DNA of 54,834 bases from Candidatus Stahliibacteriota bacterium (GCA_004375895.1 SOJW01000053.1:1-54834), one strand, 5' to 3'; shown: positions 7,460 through 17,795, counted from the stretch's first letter. Program-made: numbers and translations. The notes: generated from the sequence alone by a model not told the origin.

Positions 7460-8257
7460 GTGAAAAAGTTGGTAATAAAGGATGTTACCAGGGAGAACGT
7501 AGACGAGATGGTTCGCATCTGCGTTCCGCCGGACAAAAGAGAGCACCCGCTCTTTGTGGAAGGAATGAATATAATGAAGCGATGGGCACTTGGGGTTATA
7601 GAAGATTACGCAAGCCTCGGCAAGCTGGCTTACATGGATTCTGAACCCGTAGGCATGATACAGTGGCTGCCGAACCCGGAAGAGAGATTGGTTGAAATAC
7701 GATGTATCTTTGTTCGGCAAAAGGAAAACCTCAGGAAAGGGGTAGGCAGAGCGCTCCTAAAAGCCCTCATAGATGATATGGGTGAGCCGAAATCCTACTT
7801 CGACAACGATACCCCACTTGCTCTTGTGACCACGGCATTTGAGGTCTGGGGAGTCTATCCTCAGCATAAGTTTTACGAGAAGATGGGGTTTATGCGGGCA
7901 AAAGCGGACGATCCTTTTCTGCTTTACTATCCGATTAAGGAAGGTTACGTTCATGTCCCCAAGGAAGAGTCTTTCAATCCTCAAAAAGAGGATGAGGGAA
8001 AGGCATTGATCTTCTACAAGCCGTCCTGCCCCTTCTCGATATATTTCTCTGAGAAAATGAAGGAATCCATCAAGGAGGTAGCGCCGGATATTCCAATCAG
8101 GATGGTGAATCGATTTGAGGAAGCAGCCGAGGTCAGGAAAAGAGGCTCTGTCCCTGCATGTGTGGTGAACAAGAAACCTATCCAATCCTTCGTCTTAGAC
8201 AAGACAGGCTTTCAGAAGGAGGTCAAGGAGGGACTCAAACATGATGAGAAACCTTGA
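7460..8257 (+). CDS. GNAT N-acetyltransferase with C-terminal YoaP domain
   Basis: A 265-residue protein from GTG 7460, preceded by AAGGAGG at 5 nt. Residues 1-170 form a GNAT fold: IRCIFVRQKENLRKGVGRALLKAL carries the acetyl-CoA-binding loop, and KFYEKMGFM is the late helix. Residues about 190-260 (ALIFYKPSCPFSIYFSEKMKE to SVPACVVNKK) are a thioredoxin-like YoaP domain, as in Bacillus YoaP. It would acetylate an unknown small molecule or protein. The stop nearly abuts the next start, implying an operon with the methyltransferase-like gene at 8260. Confidence 0.85.
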   Translation: MKKLVIKDVTRENVDEMVRICVPPDKREHPLFVEGMNIMKRWALGVIEDYASLGKLAYMDSEPVGMIQWLPNPEERLVEIRCIFVRQKENLRKGVGRALLKALIDDMGEPKSYFDNDTPLALVTTAFEVWGVYPQHKFYEKMGFMRAKADDPFLLYYPIKEGYVHVPKEESFNPQKEDEGKALIFYKPSCPFSIYFSEKMKESIKEVAPDIPIRMVNRFEEAAEVRKRGSVPACVVNKKPIQSFVLDKTGFQKEVKEGLKHDEKP

Positions 8258-8259
8258 TA

Positions 8260-8811
8260 ATGCCCCTTGATCGGAGAGAGTTTTTTGCGGCTTCGCAAAC
8301 ACGCAAAACGTTATACGCAATCGAAGGGATACCGCTGGGGCTTGTATTTGCCGTAGGTATCCCCTATGTCCTATCACTATTGGACCCTTACCTTGTTGAC
8401 GTCGAGATCGGAATGATACGGTGGTTAGGTCTGCCTCTGGTCATTGGCGGGGCCGCTTTTACTGTCTACTCCGTCATCTACTTACAGCGTCGTTGCGGCG
8501 GTATCACTGCACCAGGCCAAAAAGCCGCAGCCAGGCTGGTTGACACCGGTCCCTATGCAGTGGTTCGACATCCACAGCAGGCCGGGTATCTCCTGCTCTT
8601 GTTCGGGATGGGGATCGTGCTGAGTTCACCCCTTGCGTTCGCCTACGCTCTGTTGTCGACCCTGCTTGTCGTGATCGTGGAGCGTCGAGTAGAAGAACGC
8701 AGAATGCTTGAACGTCATGGGGAGAAGTACGTAGAATATCAACGCCGAGTCCCCCAACTTATCCCACGGCTCCGTTTCATTAGCAAGAACCGGAAGAAAC
8801 AGGAACGGTGA
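8260..8811 (+). CDS. Isoprenylcysteine carboxyl methyltransferase-family membrane protein
   Basis: A 183-residue polytopic protein. Hydrophobic segments lie at about 22-42, 52-72 and 105-140. The family signature is GGITAPGQKAAARLVDTGPY then VVRHPQQAGY, and at the end ERRVEERRMLERHGEKYVEY. The start is ATG 8260, 2 nt after the GNAT stop; TTG 8254 is in frame but less likely. The ribosome site is poor, so translation may depend on coupling. It shares the signature with the 1377 gene but is clearly diverged. The substrate is unknown. Confidence 0.82.
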   Translation: MPLDRREFFAASQTRKTLYAIEGIPLGLVFAVGIPYVLSLLDPYLVDVEIGMIRWLGLPLVIGGAAFTVYSVIYLQRRCGGITAPGQKAAARLVDTGPYAVVRHPQQAGYLLLLFGMGIVLSSPLAFAYALLSTLLVVIVERRVEERRMLERHGEKYVEYQRRVPQLIPRLRFISKNRKKQER

Positions 8812-8911
8812 AAGCACATTGTCTAACAGCGCGTTACTGGTGGTTGTGCTTCGCTCACCAAATGCCTTGGCGCTTTGCAAATAACAAAACCTCAGTCGCG
8901 GGTGTTAAGAC

Positions 8912-8940
8912 TTGACAAGGGATAGGGTTAGTCTTATGCT
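8912..8940 (+). promoter_or_regulatory. Leaderless promoter for ligA-pcm
   Basis: TTGACA at 8912-8917, 17 nt, TATGCT at 8935-8940. Only six bases separate the -10 box from ATG 8947, so RNA should begin at or next to the A of the start codon. No ribosome site is present. Confidence 0.75.
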
Positions 8941-8943
8941 TAA

Positions 8944-10950
<2,007 letters not shown>

Positions 10951-10974
10951 GTTGAGAAACTACGTGAGGATGTC

Positions 10975-11721
10975 ATGTTATCTATCAAGAAATTCGTGCT
11001 TTACAAGTTTCTTGCAGTTGTTTTGGCTGCATTATGCGCCGCAGGATGTAAGGAGAAGATGAAAAGGGAAGAACGCCATGATCCTTATCAGACTGCACGT
11101 GAGCAGATGGTAAGGGTGCAGCTTGAGGCCAGAGACATAACCGATGAACGGGTGCTTGCCGCGTTTCGCAAGGTGCCGCGTCATGCCTTTGTGCCGGATT
11201 CCTATCAAACAAGCGCTTACGGCGATTTTCCACTTCCCATAGGCGAGGATCAGACCATCTCCCAGCCCTATATGGTGGCGTTGATGACTCAGCTTCTGGA
11301 GCTTAAGGGCACAGAAAAGGTGCTTGAGGTAGGCACCGGGTCAGGCTACCAGGCCGCGATCCTTGGCGAGCTGGCAGCCGAGGTATACACGATAGAGCTT
11401 CTTTCCGGGCTTGCCGAGACCGCTGAGAAGCGCCTTGATTCTCTGGGATACAAAAACGTACACGTAAAGGCGGGCGACGGGTATCTCGGCTGGCCTGAGG
11501 CCGCACCGTTTGAAGGGATCATCATAACCTGCGCGCCGGAGAAGCTGCCCCAGCCTCTTGTGGAACAACTTGCGATAGGGGGGAGGCTTGTGGTTCCCAT
11601 CGGCCCTCAACACCGCGCTCAGACCTTGACTATCTACACCAAGCAAGATACGGGCCTGGCTAAACGCTACGAGGGCGGCTGCTACTTCGTGCCCATGCGA
11701 GGGTTGGTAGAGGAAGAGTAA
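10975..11721 (+). CDS. pcm: Protein-L-isoaspartate O-methyltransferase with lipoprotein signal
   Basis: A 248-residue enzyme that uses SAM to methylate isoaspartate residues and start repair of damaged proteins. The catalytic body is complete: REQMVRVQLEARDI, VPRHAFVPD, DQTISQPYMVALMTQLLE, motif I VLEVGTGSGYQAAIL, and QPLVEQLAIGGRLVVPIG. The oddity is the N-terminus: about 28 residues (VVLAALCAAGC) form a textbook lipobox, so the protein may be exported and lipidated, which raises the question of its SAM supply. The ribosome site is GTGAGG. It is co-transcribed with ligA. Fragments of its 3' end recur at 13223 and 13831. Confidence 0.93.
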   Translation: MLSIKKFVLYKFLAVVLAALCAAGCKEKMKREERHDPYQTAREQMVRVQLEARDITDERVLAAFRKVPRHAFVPDSYQTSAYGDFPLPIGEDQTISQPYMVALMTQLLELKGTEKVLEVGTGSGYQAAILGELAAEVYTIELLSGLAETAEKRLDSLGYKNVHVKAGDGYLGWPEAAPFEGIIITCAPEKLPQPLVEQLAIGGRLVVPIGPQHRAQTLTIYTKQDTGLAKRYEGGCYFVPMRGLVEEE

Positions 11722-11725
11722 TTTT

Positions 11726-11772
11726 ACCCCACGCGTCCACTCCACTACGCTCCGTGTCCGCGCGGGGACCCC
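11726..11772 (-). repeat. GGGGTCCCC hairpin element
   Basis: Read on the minus strand this is GGGGTCCCC, an arm GCGCG, a loop, the arm CGCGT, then GGGGT. It is one of five dispersed copies (also 14635, 30390, 30481, 32753) whose arms differ but still pair. It lies just 3' of pcm. Confidence 0.6.
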
Positions 11773-11782
11773 AAAAGATATT

Positions 11783-11810
11783 GTAGCACAGGCTGGAGAG
11801 CCTGTGCTAC
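11783..11810. repeat. Perfect 12-bp hairpin
   Basis: GTAGCACAGGCT, loop GGAG, AGCCTGTGCTAC. A shorter relative lies at about 14503-14530. It could end pcm transcription but has no T-run, so it is more likely a dispersed hairpin. Confidence 0.6.
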
Positions 11811-11913
11811 ACGGACTCTGTTGTGTCCTCCGCCATCAATCTCCACAACCAGCTTAGCTCCATGACAATAAAAATCAACTATATACCTGCCAATGGGGTG
11901 TTGGCGTTTGAAT

Positions 11914-12027
11914 TTGGCTCCTAATAAACGACGGTTTCTAAGACACGTCCATATTTTTGCTTCTGTGGTTGTTTGTCTCTCCCTATCGATCTTAATCGGT
12001 TTGTTTGTCGGTTATCTCCTAGTCTAA
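11914..12027 (+). CDS. Possible 37-residue single-pass membrane peptide
   Basis: TTG 11914 opens a frame with a basic head (NKRRFLRHVH) and one hydrophobic helix (SVVVCLSLSILIGLFVGYLL) ending at TAA 12025-12027. The profile is that of a small membrane protein. There is no strong ribosome site and the start is a TTG, so this is tentative. It overlaps the convergent gene end at 12019 by nine bases. Apart from the two hairpins, 11722-11913 holds nothing else I recognise. Confidence 0.3.
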   Translation: MAPNKRRFLRHVHIFASVVVCLSLSILIGLFVGYLLV

Positions 12028-12903
12028 AGGTTCAAAGAGCCAGATTCTACAGACGAACCAGCTGCCACCAGCGTCCAAGGTTGCAAAAACAATTCGCTCT
12101 CCATCCGGGGAGAACCTGGCGTATCCTACCCAACTAGCCTCTGTGGAACGGATGTCTATCCGTGTTGCTTTCTGTGTCTCGAGGTCGAATAAGAATATAT
12201 CATCCTGGGGGCCGGTGCTTATAACTAGCTCTGTAGGAACGACAGGATTCCAATAGATGAATTCAATGAGGTCATCAGGGATGTCTATGGGAATTCGTTC
12301 TTGGCTATTAAGGTTGTAGATTGTGTCTCCTAAAGCAAATAGAGTATCTCCCGGTCCGGGAGCAAAAACAAAGCCCCGCTTGGCAGCAAGGATCAACTCG
12401 TCGGTGGAATCAACGAGGTTCACTTTATGTAGATAGGAAGAATCGGAGAACAGGTAGTAGAGGTAGTAAATGATCTTGTCAGATTGGTGAGAGAACTTCG
12501 GCGGGTAGAAGTTCTTAGCCGTCTTGGCCTCCTCAGGCACAGCTATGGAATCGCGTTGAGTCCAGGTTTCTGTATCCAGCAGCCGTATCCATCCATCCAA
12601 ATAGGTAACGCAGAGATTGCCGTCGCGAGAGATATCTATTTCCTTGACCTCCTCTTCGGAGAGTTGTTTTTGCGTTTCGTCTGCAAGGTTTATAGACCAA
12701 ACCTGACCAAGGCTATAGAGGTCCTCTGAAGAAACAAAATAGATTTTAGAACCATCTGAGGACCAACAGGGTGAGTCGGCGGTTGTCTGAGAGTTATCCA
12801 CCAGCAAAGTTAGCTCGCCTTTAATTACGTTGCATGAAAGTAGAAGCGTTGCTGCTAACCCCATGATCAGCCCTGCTCCCAGAACGCTCCACATCCTTTT
12901 CAT
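12019..12903 (-). CDS. Lipoprotein with TolB/WD40-like beta-propeller repeats
   Basis: A 294-residue lipoprotein: signal MKRMWSVLGAGLIMGLAATLLLSC with the lipidated Cys at 24. The mature part has propeller blades of the PD40/TolB kind, for example CWSSDGSKIYFVSS, ISRDGNLCVTYL and RFSPDGERIVFAT (the S-x-D-G-x-x-I-x-F signature). Such proteins bind partners or polymers outside the cytoplasm; no catalytic site is seen. The start has GGAGGG upstream and its own promoter at 12963-12990. Confidence 0.82.
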   Translation of the reverse strand: MKRMWSVLGAGLIMGLAATLLLSCNVIKGELTLLVDNSQTTADSPCWSSDGSKIYFVSSEDLYSLGQVWSINLADETQKQLSEEEVKEIDISRDGNLCVTYLDGWIRLLDTETWTQRDSIAVPEEAKTAKNFYPPKFSHQSDKIIYYLYYLFSDSSYLHKVNLVDSTDELILAAKRGFVFAPGPGDTLFALGDTIYNLNSQERIPIDIPDDLIEFIYWNPVVPTELVISTGPQDDIFLFDLETQKATRIDIRSTEASWVGYARFSPDGERIVFATLDAGGSWFVCRIWLFEPLD

Positions 12904-12962
12904 AGTTCCCTCCAGTCAATGCTTTAACTTGGACGTAAATAATCGCCCTTTAAGCCTAAGCC

Positions 12963-12990
12963 ATGATAAGCGACTTTCAGAGGCTGTCAA
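12963..12990 (-). promoter_or_regulatory. Promoter for the propeller lipoprotein
   Basis: On the minus strand TTGACA (12990-12985), 16 nt, TATCAT (12968-12963), with a leader of about 55 nt carrying GGAGGG. Confidence 0.7.
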
Positions 12991-13088
12991 GTGTGGTAAA
13001 CATGATTTCTTTTGGATAGAGGTGTGTCCGCTCATCTGTCCGTTTTGAAGACTGACTATTATTCCGTATCACTCGAAAAGGAAGGCCG

Positions 13089-13208
13089 ATGATAGGGGTA
13101 AAGAACCAGAAGGAGTTCAAGAAAGAGGTGCTGGGGACTGAGGTTCCGGTCGTGGTTGACTTCCGGGCAAGCTGGTGCCAGCCCTGCAAGATACCGGGGC
13201 CGATCTTT
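13089..13208 (+). pseudogene. Thioredoxin N-terminal relic
   Basis: Forty codons from ATG 13089 match the intact trxA at 14724 (EFKKEVL..EVPVVVDF..WCQPC), including the same upstream bases (ATTCGAAAAGG-like). The homology ends after GPIF, and the frame then reads into pcm-tail DNA at 13223 in the wrong frame. It is a broken duplicate. Confidence 0.75.
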
Positions 13209-13222
13209 CTGCCGATTATCGG

Positions 13223-13270
13223 GGCGGCTGCTACTTCGTGCCCATGCGCGGGATGGTTGAAGAGAAGTAG
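13223..13270 (+). pseudogene. pcm 3'-end relic
   Basis: GGC GGC TGC TAC TTC GTG CCC ATG CG is nearly identical to the end of pcm (11673 onward) and even keeps the reading frame to its own stop, TAG 13268-13270 (GGCYFVPMRGMVEEK). Only the last 15 codons remain, joined to the thioredoxin relic. Confidence 0.75.
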
Positions 13271-13273
13271 TAT

Positions 13274-13771
13274 CTATGGCTTTGGGATAGCGAAGTCTAC
13301 GCTGATCTGAAACGACCTTAAAGAATCATATAGAACTCGATACGCGACGGAATCGTTTATCTCCCAGTTTCTTGGCGACCAGGTCTTAAACCATTCGAAG
13401 AAGAGATAACCCTGTAACTTACAAAGATAAAGATAATAGCAATCAGATGACTTGCCGGCGGCTTCGAGCGAATCATAGGTGTTATACATCCACGAACGCA
13501 TGCTGGTACTCCACCACCTGTCACCCATGTCCGGGAAGGAATCCTTGACCGCCTGGTAGTAGACCCAACGGGCGGCCTCAAGGATATCAATCTCCTCGGC
13601 GGTAAGGGATCCAAGAAGGATCGTGGAGTCGAAGACGAAAATCTGCAGGGAATCAACTTCAGGTCGCCCGATATCTTGCCTGACCTCTTCAGGGGTAGGC
13701 CATTCGCTTCTAACCTCCTGCCTCGGAGCACACGCTAAAGCGACCATAGAAAGAAGGATAAGCCGTTTCAT
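13274..13771 (-). CDS. Hypothetical lipoprotein
   Basis: A 165-residue protein with a short lipoprotein signal (MKRLILLSMVALAC, Cys at 14). I do not recognise the mature domain. It contains GSLTAEEIDILEAARWVYYQ, which loosely resembles GTLTAAEIDVEAEAMS in the lipoprotein at 33690-34196, so the two may be distant relatives. It is rich in aromatic residues (WWSTSMRSWMY, LFFEWFKTW). TAGGAGG precedes the start and a promoter lies at 13792-13819. It was placed between relics of pcm. Confidence 0.7.
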   Translation of the reverse strand: MKRLILLSMVALACAPRQEVRSEWPTPEEVRQDIGRPEVDSLQIFVFDSTILLGSLTAEEIDILEAARWVYYQAVKDSFPDMGDRWWSTSMRSWMYNTYDSLEAAGKSSDCYYLYLCKLQGYLFFEWFKTWSPRNWEINDSVAYRVLYDSLRSFQISVDFAIPKP

Positions 13772-13791
13772 GGTATCCTCCTATCTATATT

Positions 13792-13819
13792 AGTATAGTA
13801 AAGTAAACGGGCGTGTCAA
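13792..13819 (-). promoter_or_regulatory. Promoter for the 13274 lipoprotein
   Basis: Minus strand TTGACA (13819-13814), 16 nt, TATACT (13797-13792), then TAGGAGG before ATG. Confidence 0.75.
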
Positions 13820-13830
13820 GGTGGAAAAGT

Positions 13831-13867
13831 GGCTACTTCGTGTCCATGCGGGGGCAGAGGAAGAATG
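13831..13867 (+). pseudogene. Second pcm 3'-end relic
   Basis: GGC TAC TTC GTG TCC ATG CG repeats the pcm tail a third time, more diverged and lacking one codon. No start or domain remains. Confidence 0.55.
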
Positions 13868-13878
13868 AGAGAAGCGGA

Positions 13879-14370
13879 TCAGTAACCGTTATCGCATAAT
13901 CCTCTCAATAGAAAGAATGCTACAACGAGTGCTATTCCACCTAGCACTAACAAAATATTTCTGACAATTCGTCTTCTCAGAAGTCTCTTTAGTTCCTTGT
14001 GGGATTTGATGGGGAAGGACTCCCACTTTAATTCATATCGATATTTCCTGTAATCAACGATTAGCCATCGTATTACTTTAGCAAGTCCCCACCATCCACT
14101 AGTAATCACAAAGAGTAACCCGACACTAGCAAGAATCATAGGGATAGTTCTGGTCAAGAAATAAGGGACTTCTTTACCGCGCTCTTCAAAACTATAACTT
14201 ACACATATCAAGGGTATACAAACAATAGCTACAATGACGGCGGTTATTACAAACTTACGAGCGAAGCTCCATTCTGTGGATCGAATAGGAATTTTCTGCT
14301 TCTCATCTTTCTGTTTTTGGACAGCCTTATCAATTCGTTCGCGAGCTTCCTCGGTATGTAAACGCAGCAA
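13879..14370 (-). CDS. Hypothetical membrane protein with TTG start
   Basis: A 163-residue protein with a charged N-terminal region (about 1-40, EARERIDKAVQKQKDEKQK), three hydrophobic segments (about 47-66, 84-108, 137-157) and a basic loop between the second and third (YRKYRYELKWESF, KRLLRRR). No family is recognised. The start is TTG 14370: AGGAGG lies five bases upstream and the promoter -10 box eleven bases further. The DNA is visibly more AT-rich than the housekeeping genes. Confidence 0.65.
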   Translation of the reverse strand: MLRLHTEEARERIDKAVQKQKDEKQKIPIRSTEWSFARKFVITAVIVAIVCIPLICVSYSFEERGKEVPYFLTRTIPMILASVGLLFVITSGWWGLAKVIRWLIVDYRKYRYELKWESFPIKSHKELKRLLRRRIVRNILLVLGGIALVVAFFLLRGLCDNGY

Positions 14371-14386
14371 AAGAACCTCCTCTCAG

Positions 14387-14414
14387 ATCATACACCCAAT
14401 GAAGAATCTGTCAA
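14387..14414 (-). promoter_or_regulatory. Promoter for the 13879 membrane protein
   Basis: Minus strand TTGACA (14414-14409), 16 nt, TATGAT (14392-14387), AGGAGG, then TTG. Confidence 0.72.
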
Positions 14415-14419
14415 CGATA

Positions 14420-14672
14420 CCTCTGGTGCCCCGAACCTGCAAAACCAGATTCGGGGGGATAATAGACAAGGAGGTTACTGGGGGTATTGCCTGTGCCGAA
14501 CCCATGGAGCACAGGCTAGAAAGCCTGTGGAAAATCTCTAGTGACGACGCATGCGTCGCCCTTACTGAAATCGGCTCCTCCTGCAAGATATCGTAGGGGC
14601 AAGGTATGCCTTGCCCTACATTGATCGTTTGATCGGGGTCCCCATACGAAGACGAAGTGATCGTATGGGGTG
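14420..14672. repeat. Cluster of intergenic hairpins
   Basis: Non-coding. It contains CCCCGAA..TTCGGGG (about 14433-14459), a partial GAGCACAGGCT hairpin (14503-14530), GTAGGGGCAAGG..CCTTGCCCTAC (14593-14619) and a GGGGTCCCC element (14635-14672; arms CATACG/CGTATG) ending just before the trxA promoter. Confidence 0.6.
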
Positions 14673-14679
14673 ATTATAA

Positions 14680-14707
14680 TTGACATCCATCCAAATCCCA
14701 GTATCAT
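14680..14707 (+). promoter_or_regulatory. Promoter for trxA-guaB
   Basis: TTGACA at 14680-14685, 16 nt, TATCAT at 14702-14707, then AAAAGGAG before ATG 14724. This decides the trxA start. Confidence 0.75.
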
Positions 14708-14723
14708 TCGAAAAGGAGAACCA

Positions 14724-15047
14724 ATGATAGAGGTAAAGACCACCGAGGAGTTCAAGAAAGAGGTGCTCCAGGCCGAGGTTCCGGTCGTGGTTGATTTCTG
14801 GGCAGCATGGTGCCAACCCTGCCAGATACTGGGGCCGATTGTAGAGGAGCTTGCCAAAGACTACGATGGTCGTGTAAAGATAGTCAAGGTCAACGTGGAC
14901 GAGGCGCGCGAACTAGTGCAGATTCATCAGGTTATGAGCATCCCCACCGTTGTATTCTTCAAGCAAGGCCAGGCCCGCGATCGCAGCATAGGAGCCGTTC
15001 CCAAAACGATCCTGGCGGAAAAACTAGACGCCTTACTGGAAGGCTAA
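14724..15047 (+). CDS. trxA: Thioredoxin
   Basis: A 107-residue cytosolic thioredoxin, full length. The active site is WCQPC (about 29-33) rather than the usual WCGPC, in the context VVVDFWAAWCQPCQILGPI. The cis-proline segment SIPTVVFFKQG (about 73-83) is intact. The Gly-to-Gln change between the cysteines should shift the redox potential, but such variants are known. guaB follows after 10 nt. A broken copy lies at 13089. Confidence 0.93.
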   Translation: MIEVKTTEEFKKEVLQAEVPVVVDFWAAWCQPCQILGPIVEELAKDYDGRVKIVKVNVDEARELVQIHQVMSIPTVVFFKQGQARDRSIGAVPKTILAEKLDALLEG

Positions 15048-15057
15048 GGGGGAGCAG

Positions 15058-16518
15058 ATGGCCGGTTCCAAAATCCAGCAAGGGCTTACATTCGACGATG
15101 TGCTTCTGCAGCCGCGTCGCTCCGAGGTGCTGCCGCGAGAGGTTAACCTGACCACCCGATTCTCAAAGAAGATAACACTTAAACTTCCGCTTGTAAGTGC
15201 CGCAATGGATACGGTTACAGAATCGGCCATGGCCATCACCCTTGCCCACCAGGGTGGAATCGGCGTTATCCACAAGAATATGAGCATCGAGCGCCAGGCC
15301 GAGGAGGTAAGAGGAGTCAAACGTGCCGAGAGCTGGATTATCGAGGATCCCTTCACCGTCTCGCCCGATACGTCGCTGCGCGAGGTAAGGGCACTTATGG
15401 AACGCTACCACTGCGGCGGCTTCCCGGTGATTGATGCTGAGCGTAAGGTGCTGGGAATTATTACTACCCGCGACATCATGTTTGAGGACAACCTCTCGCT
15501 CCCGGTTGAGAACGTGATGACCAGTCAGAATCTCATCACAGCCAAGAAGGGGACCAGCATCAACAAGGCACGCGAGATCCTCAAGCGTGCAAAGGTCGAA
15601 AAGCTCTTAATAGTGGATAATAAAGGCCGGCTTGCAGGTCTCGTGACCGCGAAGGACATCCAGAAGAAGCTTGAGCACCCGGACGCTACGGTTGATGAAC
15701 GCGGCAGATTACGCTGCGCCGCTGCAGTAGGGGTTTCGCGAGATTCCCTCGATAGGGTAGAGGCTTTAATCGAAGCAGATGTAGATGCCATCGTGATCGA
15801 TACCGCCCATGCCCACTCAAAGTTGGTTCTAGATTTGGCTTGTAAGTTACGCAAAAAGATGAGTAATGCGCAACTCGTGGTAGGAAATATCGGCACCAGC
15901 GAGGCGGCAAAGGACCTCTTAAAGCTCGATCCAGACGCCATAAAGGTAGGGATAGGCCCTGGCTCGATATGCACCACACGTGTCATTGCAGGTATCGGAA
16001 TACCGCAGCTTACAGCTATAATGAACTGCTATGCCGAGACCAAACAGGCCAAGGTACCCCTTATTGCAGACGGCGGCATACGCTACTCAGGTGATATCGT
16101 AAAAGCTTTAGCCGTTGGCGCGGACTCGGTTATGATCGGCAATCTTTTTGCCGGCACTGATGAGAGTCCGGGCGAATCAATACTTCTTGAGGGGCGTCGC
16201 TTCAAGATCTACCGCGCAATGGGCTCGATAGATGCAATGAGGCAAGGCTCGGCAGATCGTTACTTCCAGGAAGAAGCCAAGAAATTTGTTCCAGAAGGAA
16301 TCGAGGGGATAGTACCTTATCGCGGCAGTGTTTGCGAGCAGATCTATCAGCTGGCTGGCGGAACCAAGTCCGGTCTGGGCTATGTGGGAGCAAAGACCAT
16401 CGCACAGCTCAGACAGCGTGCGCGCTTTGTGCAAATCTCCGGTGCCGGACTGAAGGAGGGCCACCCGCACGACGTCCGCATAACCAAGGAAGCCCCGAAC
16501 TACGAACTGCACCCGTAA
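15058..16518 (+). CDS. guaB: Inosine-5'-monophosphate dehydrogenase
   Basis: A 486-residue IMPDH: oxidises IMP to XMP with NAD+, the committed step of GMP synthesis. The first 90 residues carry [20 protein letters not shown]. Two CBS domains follow (about 95-205). The catalytic loop [15 protein letters not shown] has Cys305, and the flap reaches YRGSV. The ribosome site GGGGGAG lies within the gap after trxA. The stop codon (CCG TAA) lies inside a GTAACACCC repeat array, which probably defines the last two or three residues. Confidence 0.97.
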   Translation: MAGSKIQQGLTFDDVLLQPRRSEVLPREVNLTTRFSKKITLKLPLVSAAMDTVTESAMAITLAHQGGIGVIHKNMSIERQAEEVRGVKRAESWIIEDPFTVSPDTSLREVRALMERYHCGGFPVIDAERKVLGIITTRDIMFEDNLSLPVENVMTSQNLITAKKGTSINKAREILKRAKVEKLLIVDNKGRLAGLVTAKDIQKKLEHPDATVDERGRLRCAAAVGVSRDSLDRVEALIEADVDAIVIDTAHAHSKLVLDLACKLRKKMSNAQLVVGNIGTSEAAKDLLKLDPDAIKVGIGPGSICTTRVIAGIGIPQLTAIMNCYAETKQAKVPLIADGGIRYSGDIVKALAVGADSVMIGNLFAGTDESPGESILLEGRRFKIYRAMGSIDAMRQGSADRYFQEEAKKFVPEGIEGIVPYRGSVCEQIYQLAGGTKSGLGYVGAKTIAQLRQRARFVQISGAGLKEGHPHDVRITKEAPNYELHP

Positions 16519-16590
16519 CCCGTAACACCCGTAACACACCCGTAACACACACCTAGATTGAAGATTGGAAGATTGAAAGATTGAAAGGGT
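16513..16590 (+). repeat. GTAACACCC array plus a GATTGAA repeat
   Basis: Four GTAAC(A)CCC-type units begin in the guaB stop codon. A purine-rich repeat of GATTG(G)AA(G) follows to 16590. The rest of the gap to 16801 holds no gene or clear signal. Confidence 0.7.
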
Positions 16591-16801
16591 TCATCGGTTC
16601 AGAATCATAGAGCACAGGACTCGAGCCCAAAGAAAAACAAGAAAAAACCAGGGGATAGGGGATGCAAACCCCACCGGATACACCCCGGACTGCCGGATAT
16701 CGTCCTTCCCACCTTAGTTTACGTAATACTTATTATCGGCAAAAGAGTACGGTCAAGGGATGCACGCCTGCTGCGCAAAAGATCCTCGGTGTGAGCCAAA
16801 A

Positions 16802-17749
16802 TCATCTGACCTGACTAAGTTCTCTGCCCTGCCTATCTTTCATCTTACCAGTTGCTATGGATATGAGGTCTATTATCCACCAAACCATATATCCAACTAA
16901 AGCGAAAGCTCCAAAAACTAATAGCCCAATCCATACAGGTTCTGGGAACGACCGCATAGATCCCATAAACAAAAATACAAAAATTGAAAAGTATAACAGG
17001 AGCATGGCAACTCCGCTACCCACACGTCCCATATAGTAGCGGTGGACTCCCAGGGAACCAACGAACAAACACAATAATAATGCAACCAACTGATTCTTAC
17101 GGGTAGGGTCTTTTTGTTTGTCTTCTCTTTTTAACAGTGTGCCGCATTTAAGGCACACTTCCTGTTCAGGTCTGGTTTCAGCCCCGCAGTTCTGACAGAA
17201 GTTTTCCGCGTTAAGCGGCCTTACTCCGCAGCTTATGCAAAAGTCTGCGCTGGCGGGTAGTTCTTTCCCGCAGTTCCTGCAGTACATTTTATCCCTCCTT
17301 GGGGTTTGTGAAGAGGTTTGGGGGACCATGCCGGGAAACCACCGCTCGGCCATGGTTCCGATGAGAGGCATCCTGTAGAATTCGCCTGAAGCCGCCTTTA
17401 CGGTTCCTATTATTGCGAATACGAAAATGGTTATCCCTATGCCTGTAATGACCACCCAGCCTCCTATCGCGGTTGCTATCCCGGCGACAGGACTCAGGGC
17501 AATTATCGGAACCAGGATCACCCCATATACAACCCAGAATAATACGGTCACGAGCACCGAGGCCAGGAACAGAAGCATCCCCTGCCTGGCGTGATACCGG
17601 GTAAATGGATTTTCCTTTTGAGCAAACATGGGCACCAGGAAGAGAAGGCCCAGGAGCCCGAAAATGATGCCCGGGTAGGAAAGCCATGCAAGGAGCCTCC
17701 CCTCCCTTATCTCTTCCCCGCTTGCGTAAGGAAAGCTTAATTTCGGCAT
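16802..17749 (-). CDS. DUF4870-like, double zinc-ribbon, TM2-domain fusion membrane protein
   Basis: A 315-residue protein with three parts. Residues 1-145 match the DUF4870-type gene at 17874 (LAWLSYPG, QKENPFTRYHARQGMLLFL, YRMPLIGTMAERWFPGM), with about four helices. Residues 154-212 hold paired zinc ribbons: CRNCGKELPASADFC..CG and CQNCGAETRPEQEVCLKCG. Residues 222-300 form a TM2 domain (LVALLLCLFVGSLGVHRYYMGRVGSG). Zinc-ribbon-TM2 combinations are known, but the added N-terminal domain makes this an unusual fusion, perhaps by readthrough of a tandem duplicate. AAGGAG precedes the start. Confidence 0.85.
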   Translation of the reverse strand: MPKLSFPYASGEEIREGRLLAWLSYPGIIFGLLGLLFLVPMFAQKENPFTRYHARQGMLLFLASVLVTVLFWVVYGVILVPIIALSPVAGIATAIGGWVVITGIGITIFVFAIIGTVKAASGEFYRMPLIGTMAERWFPGMVPQTSSQTPRRDKMYCRNCGKELPASADFCISCGVRPLNAENFCQNCGAETRPEQEVCLKCGTLLKREDKQKDPTRKNQLVALLLCLFVGSLGVHRYYMGRVGSGVAMLLLYFSIFVFLFMGSMRSFPEPVWIGLLVFGAFALVGYMVWWIIDLISIATGKMKDRQGRELSQVR

Positions 17750-17767
17750 CTTTACTCCTTAAATGGA

Positions 17768-17795
17768 ACTCTATCCAAAACTCAAGGCTTGTCAA
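17768..17795 (-). promoter_or_regulatory. Promoter for the DUF4870-TM2 fusion gene
   Basis: Minus strand TTGACA (17795-17790), 16 nt, TAGAGT (17773-17768). The -35 box directly follows the upstream gene's terminator. Confidence 0.72.

Noticed and set aside
8254-8262. TTG start for the second ICMT-like gene
   Set aside because: ATG 8260 is two codons downstream and fits; there is no ribosome site favouring TTG.
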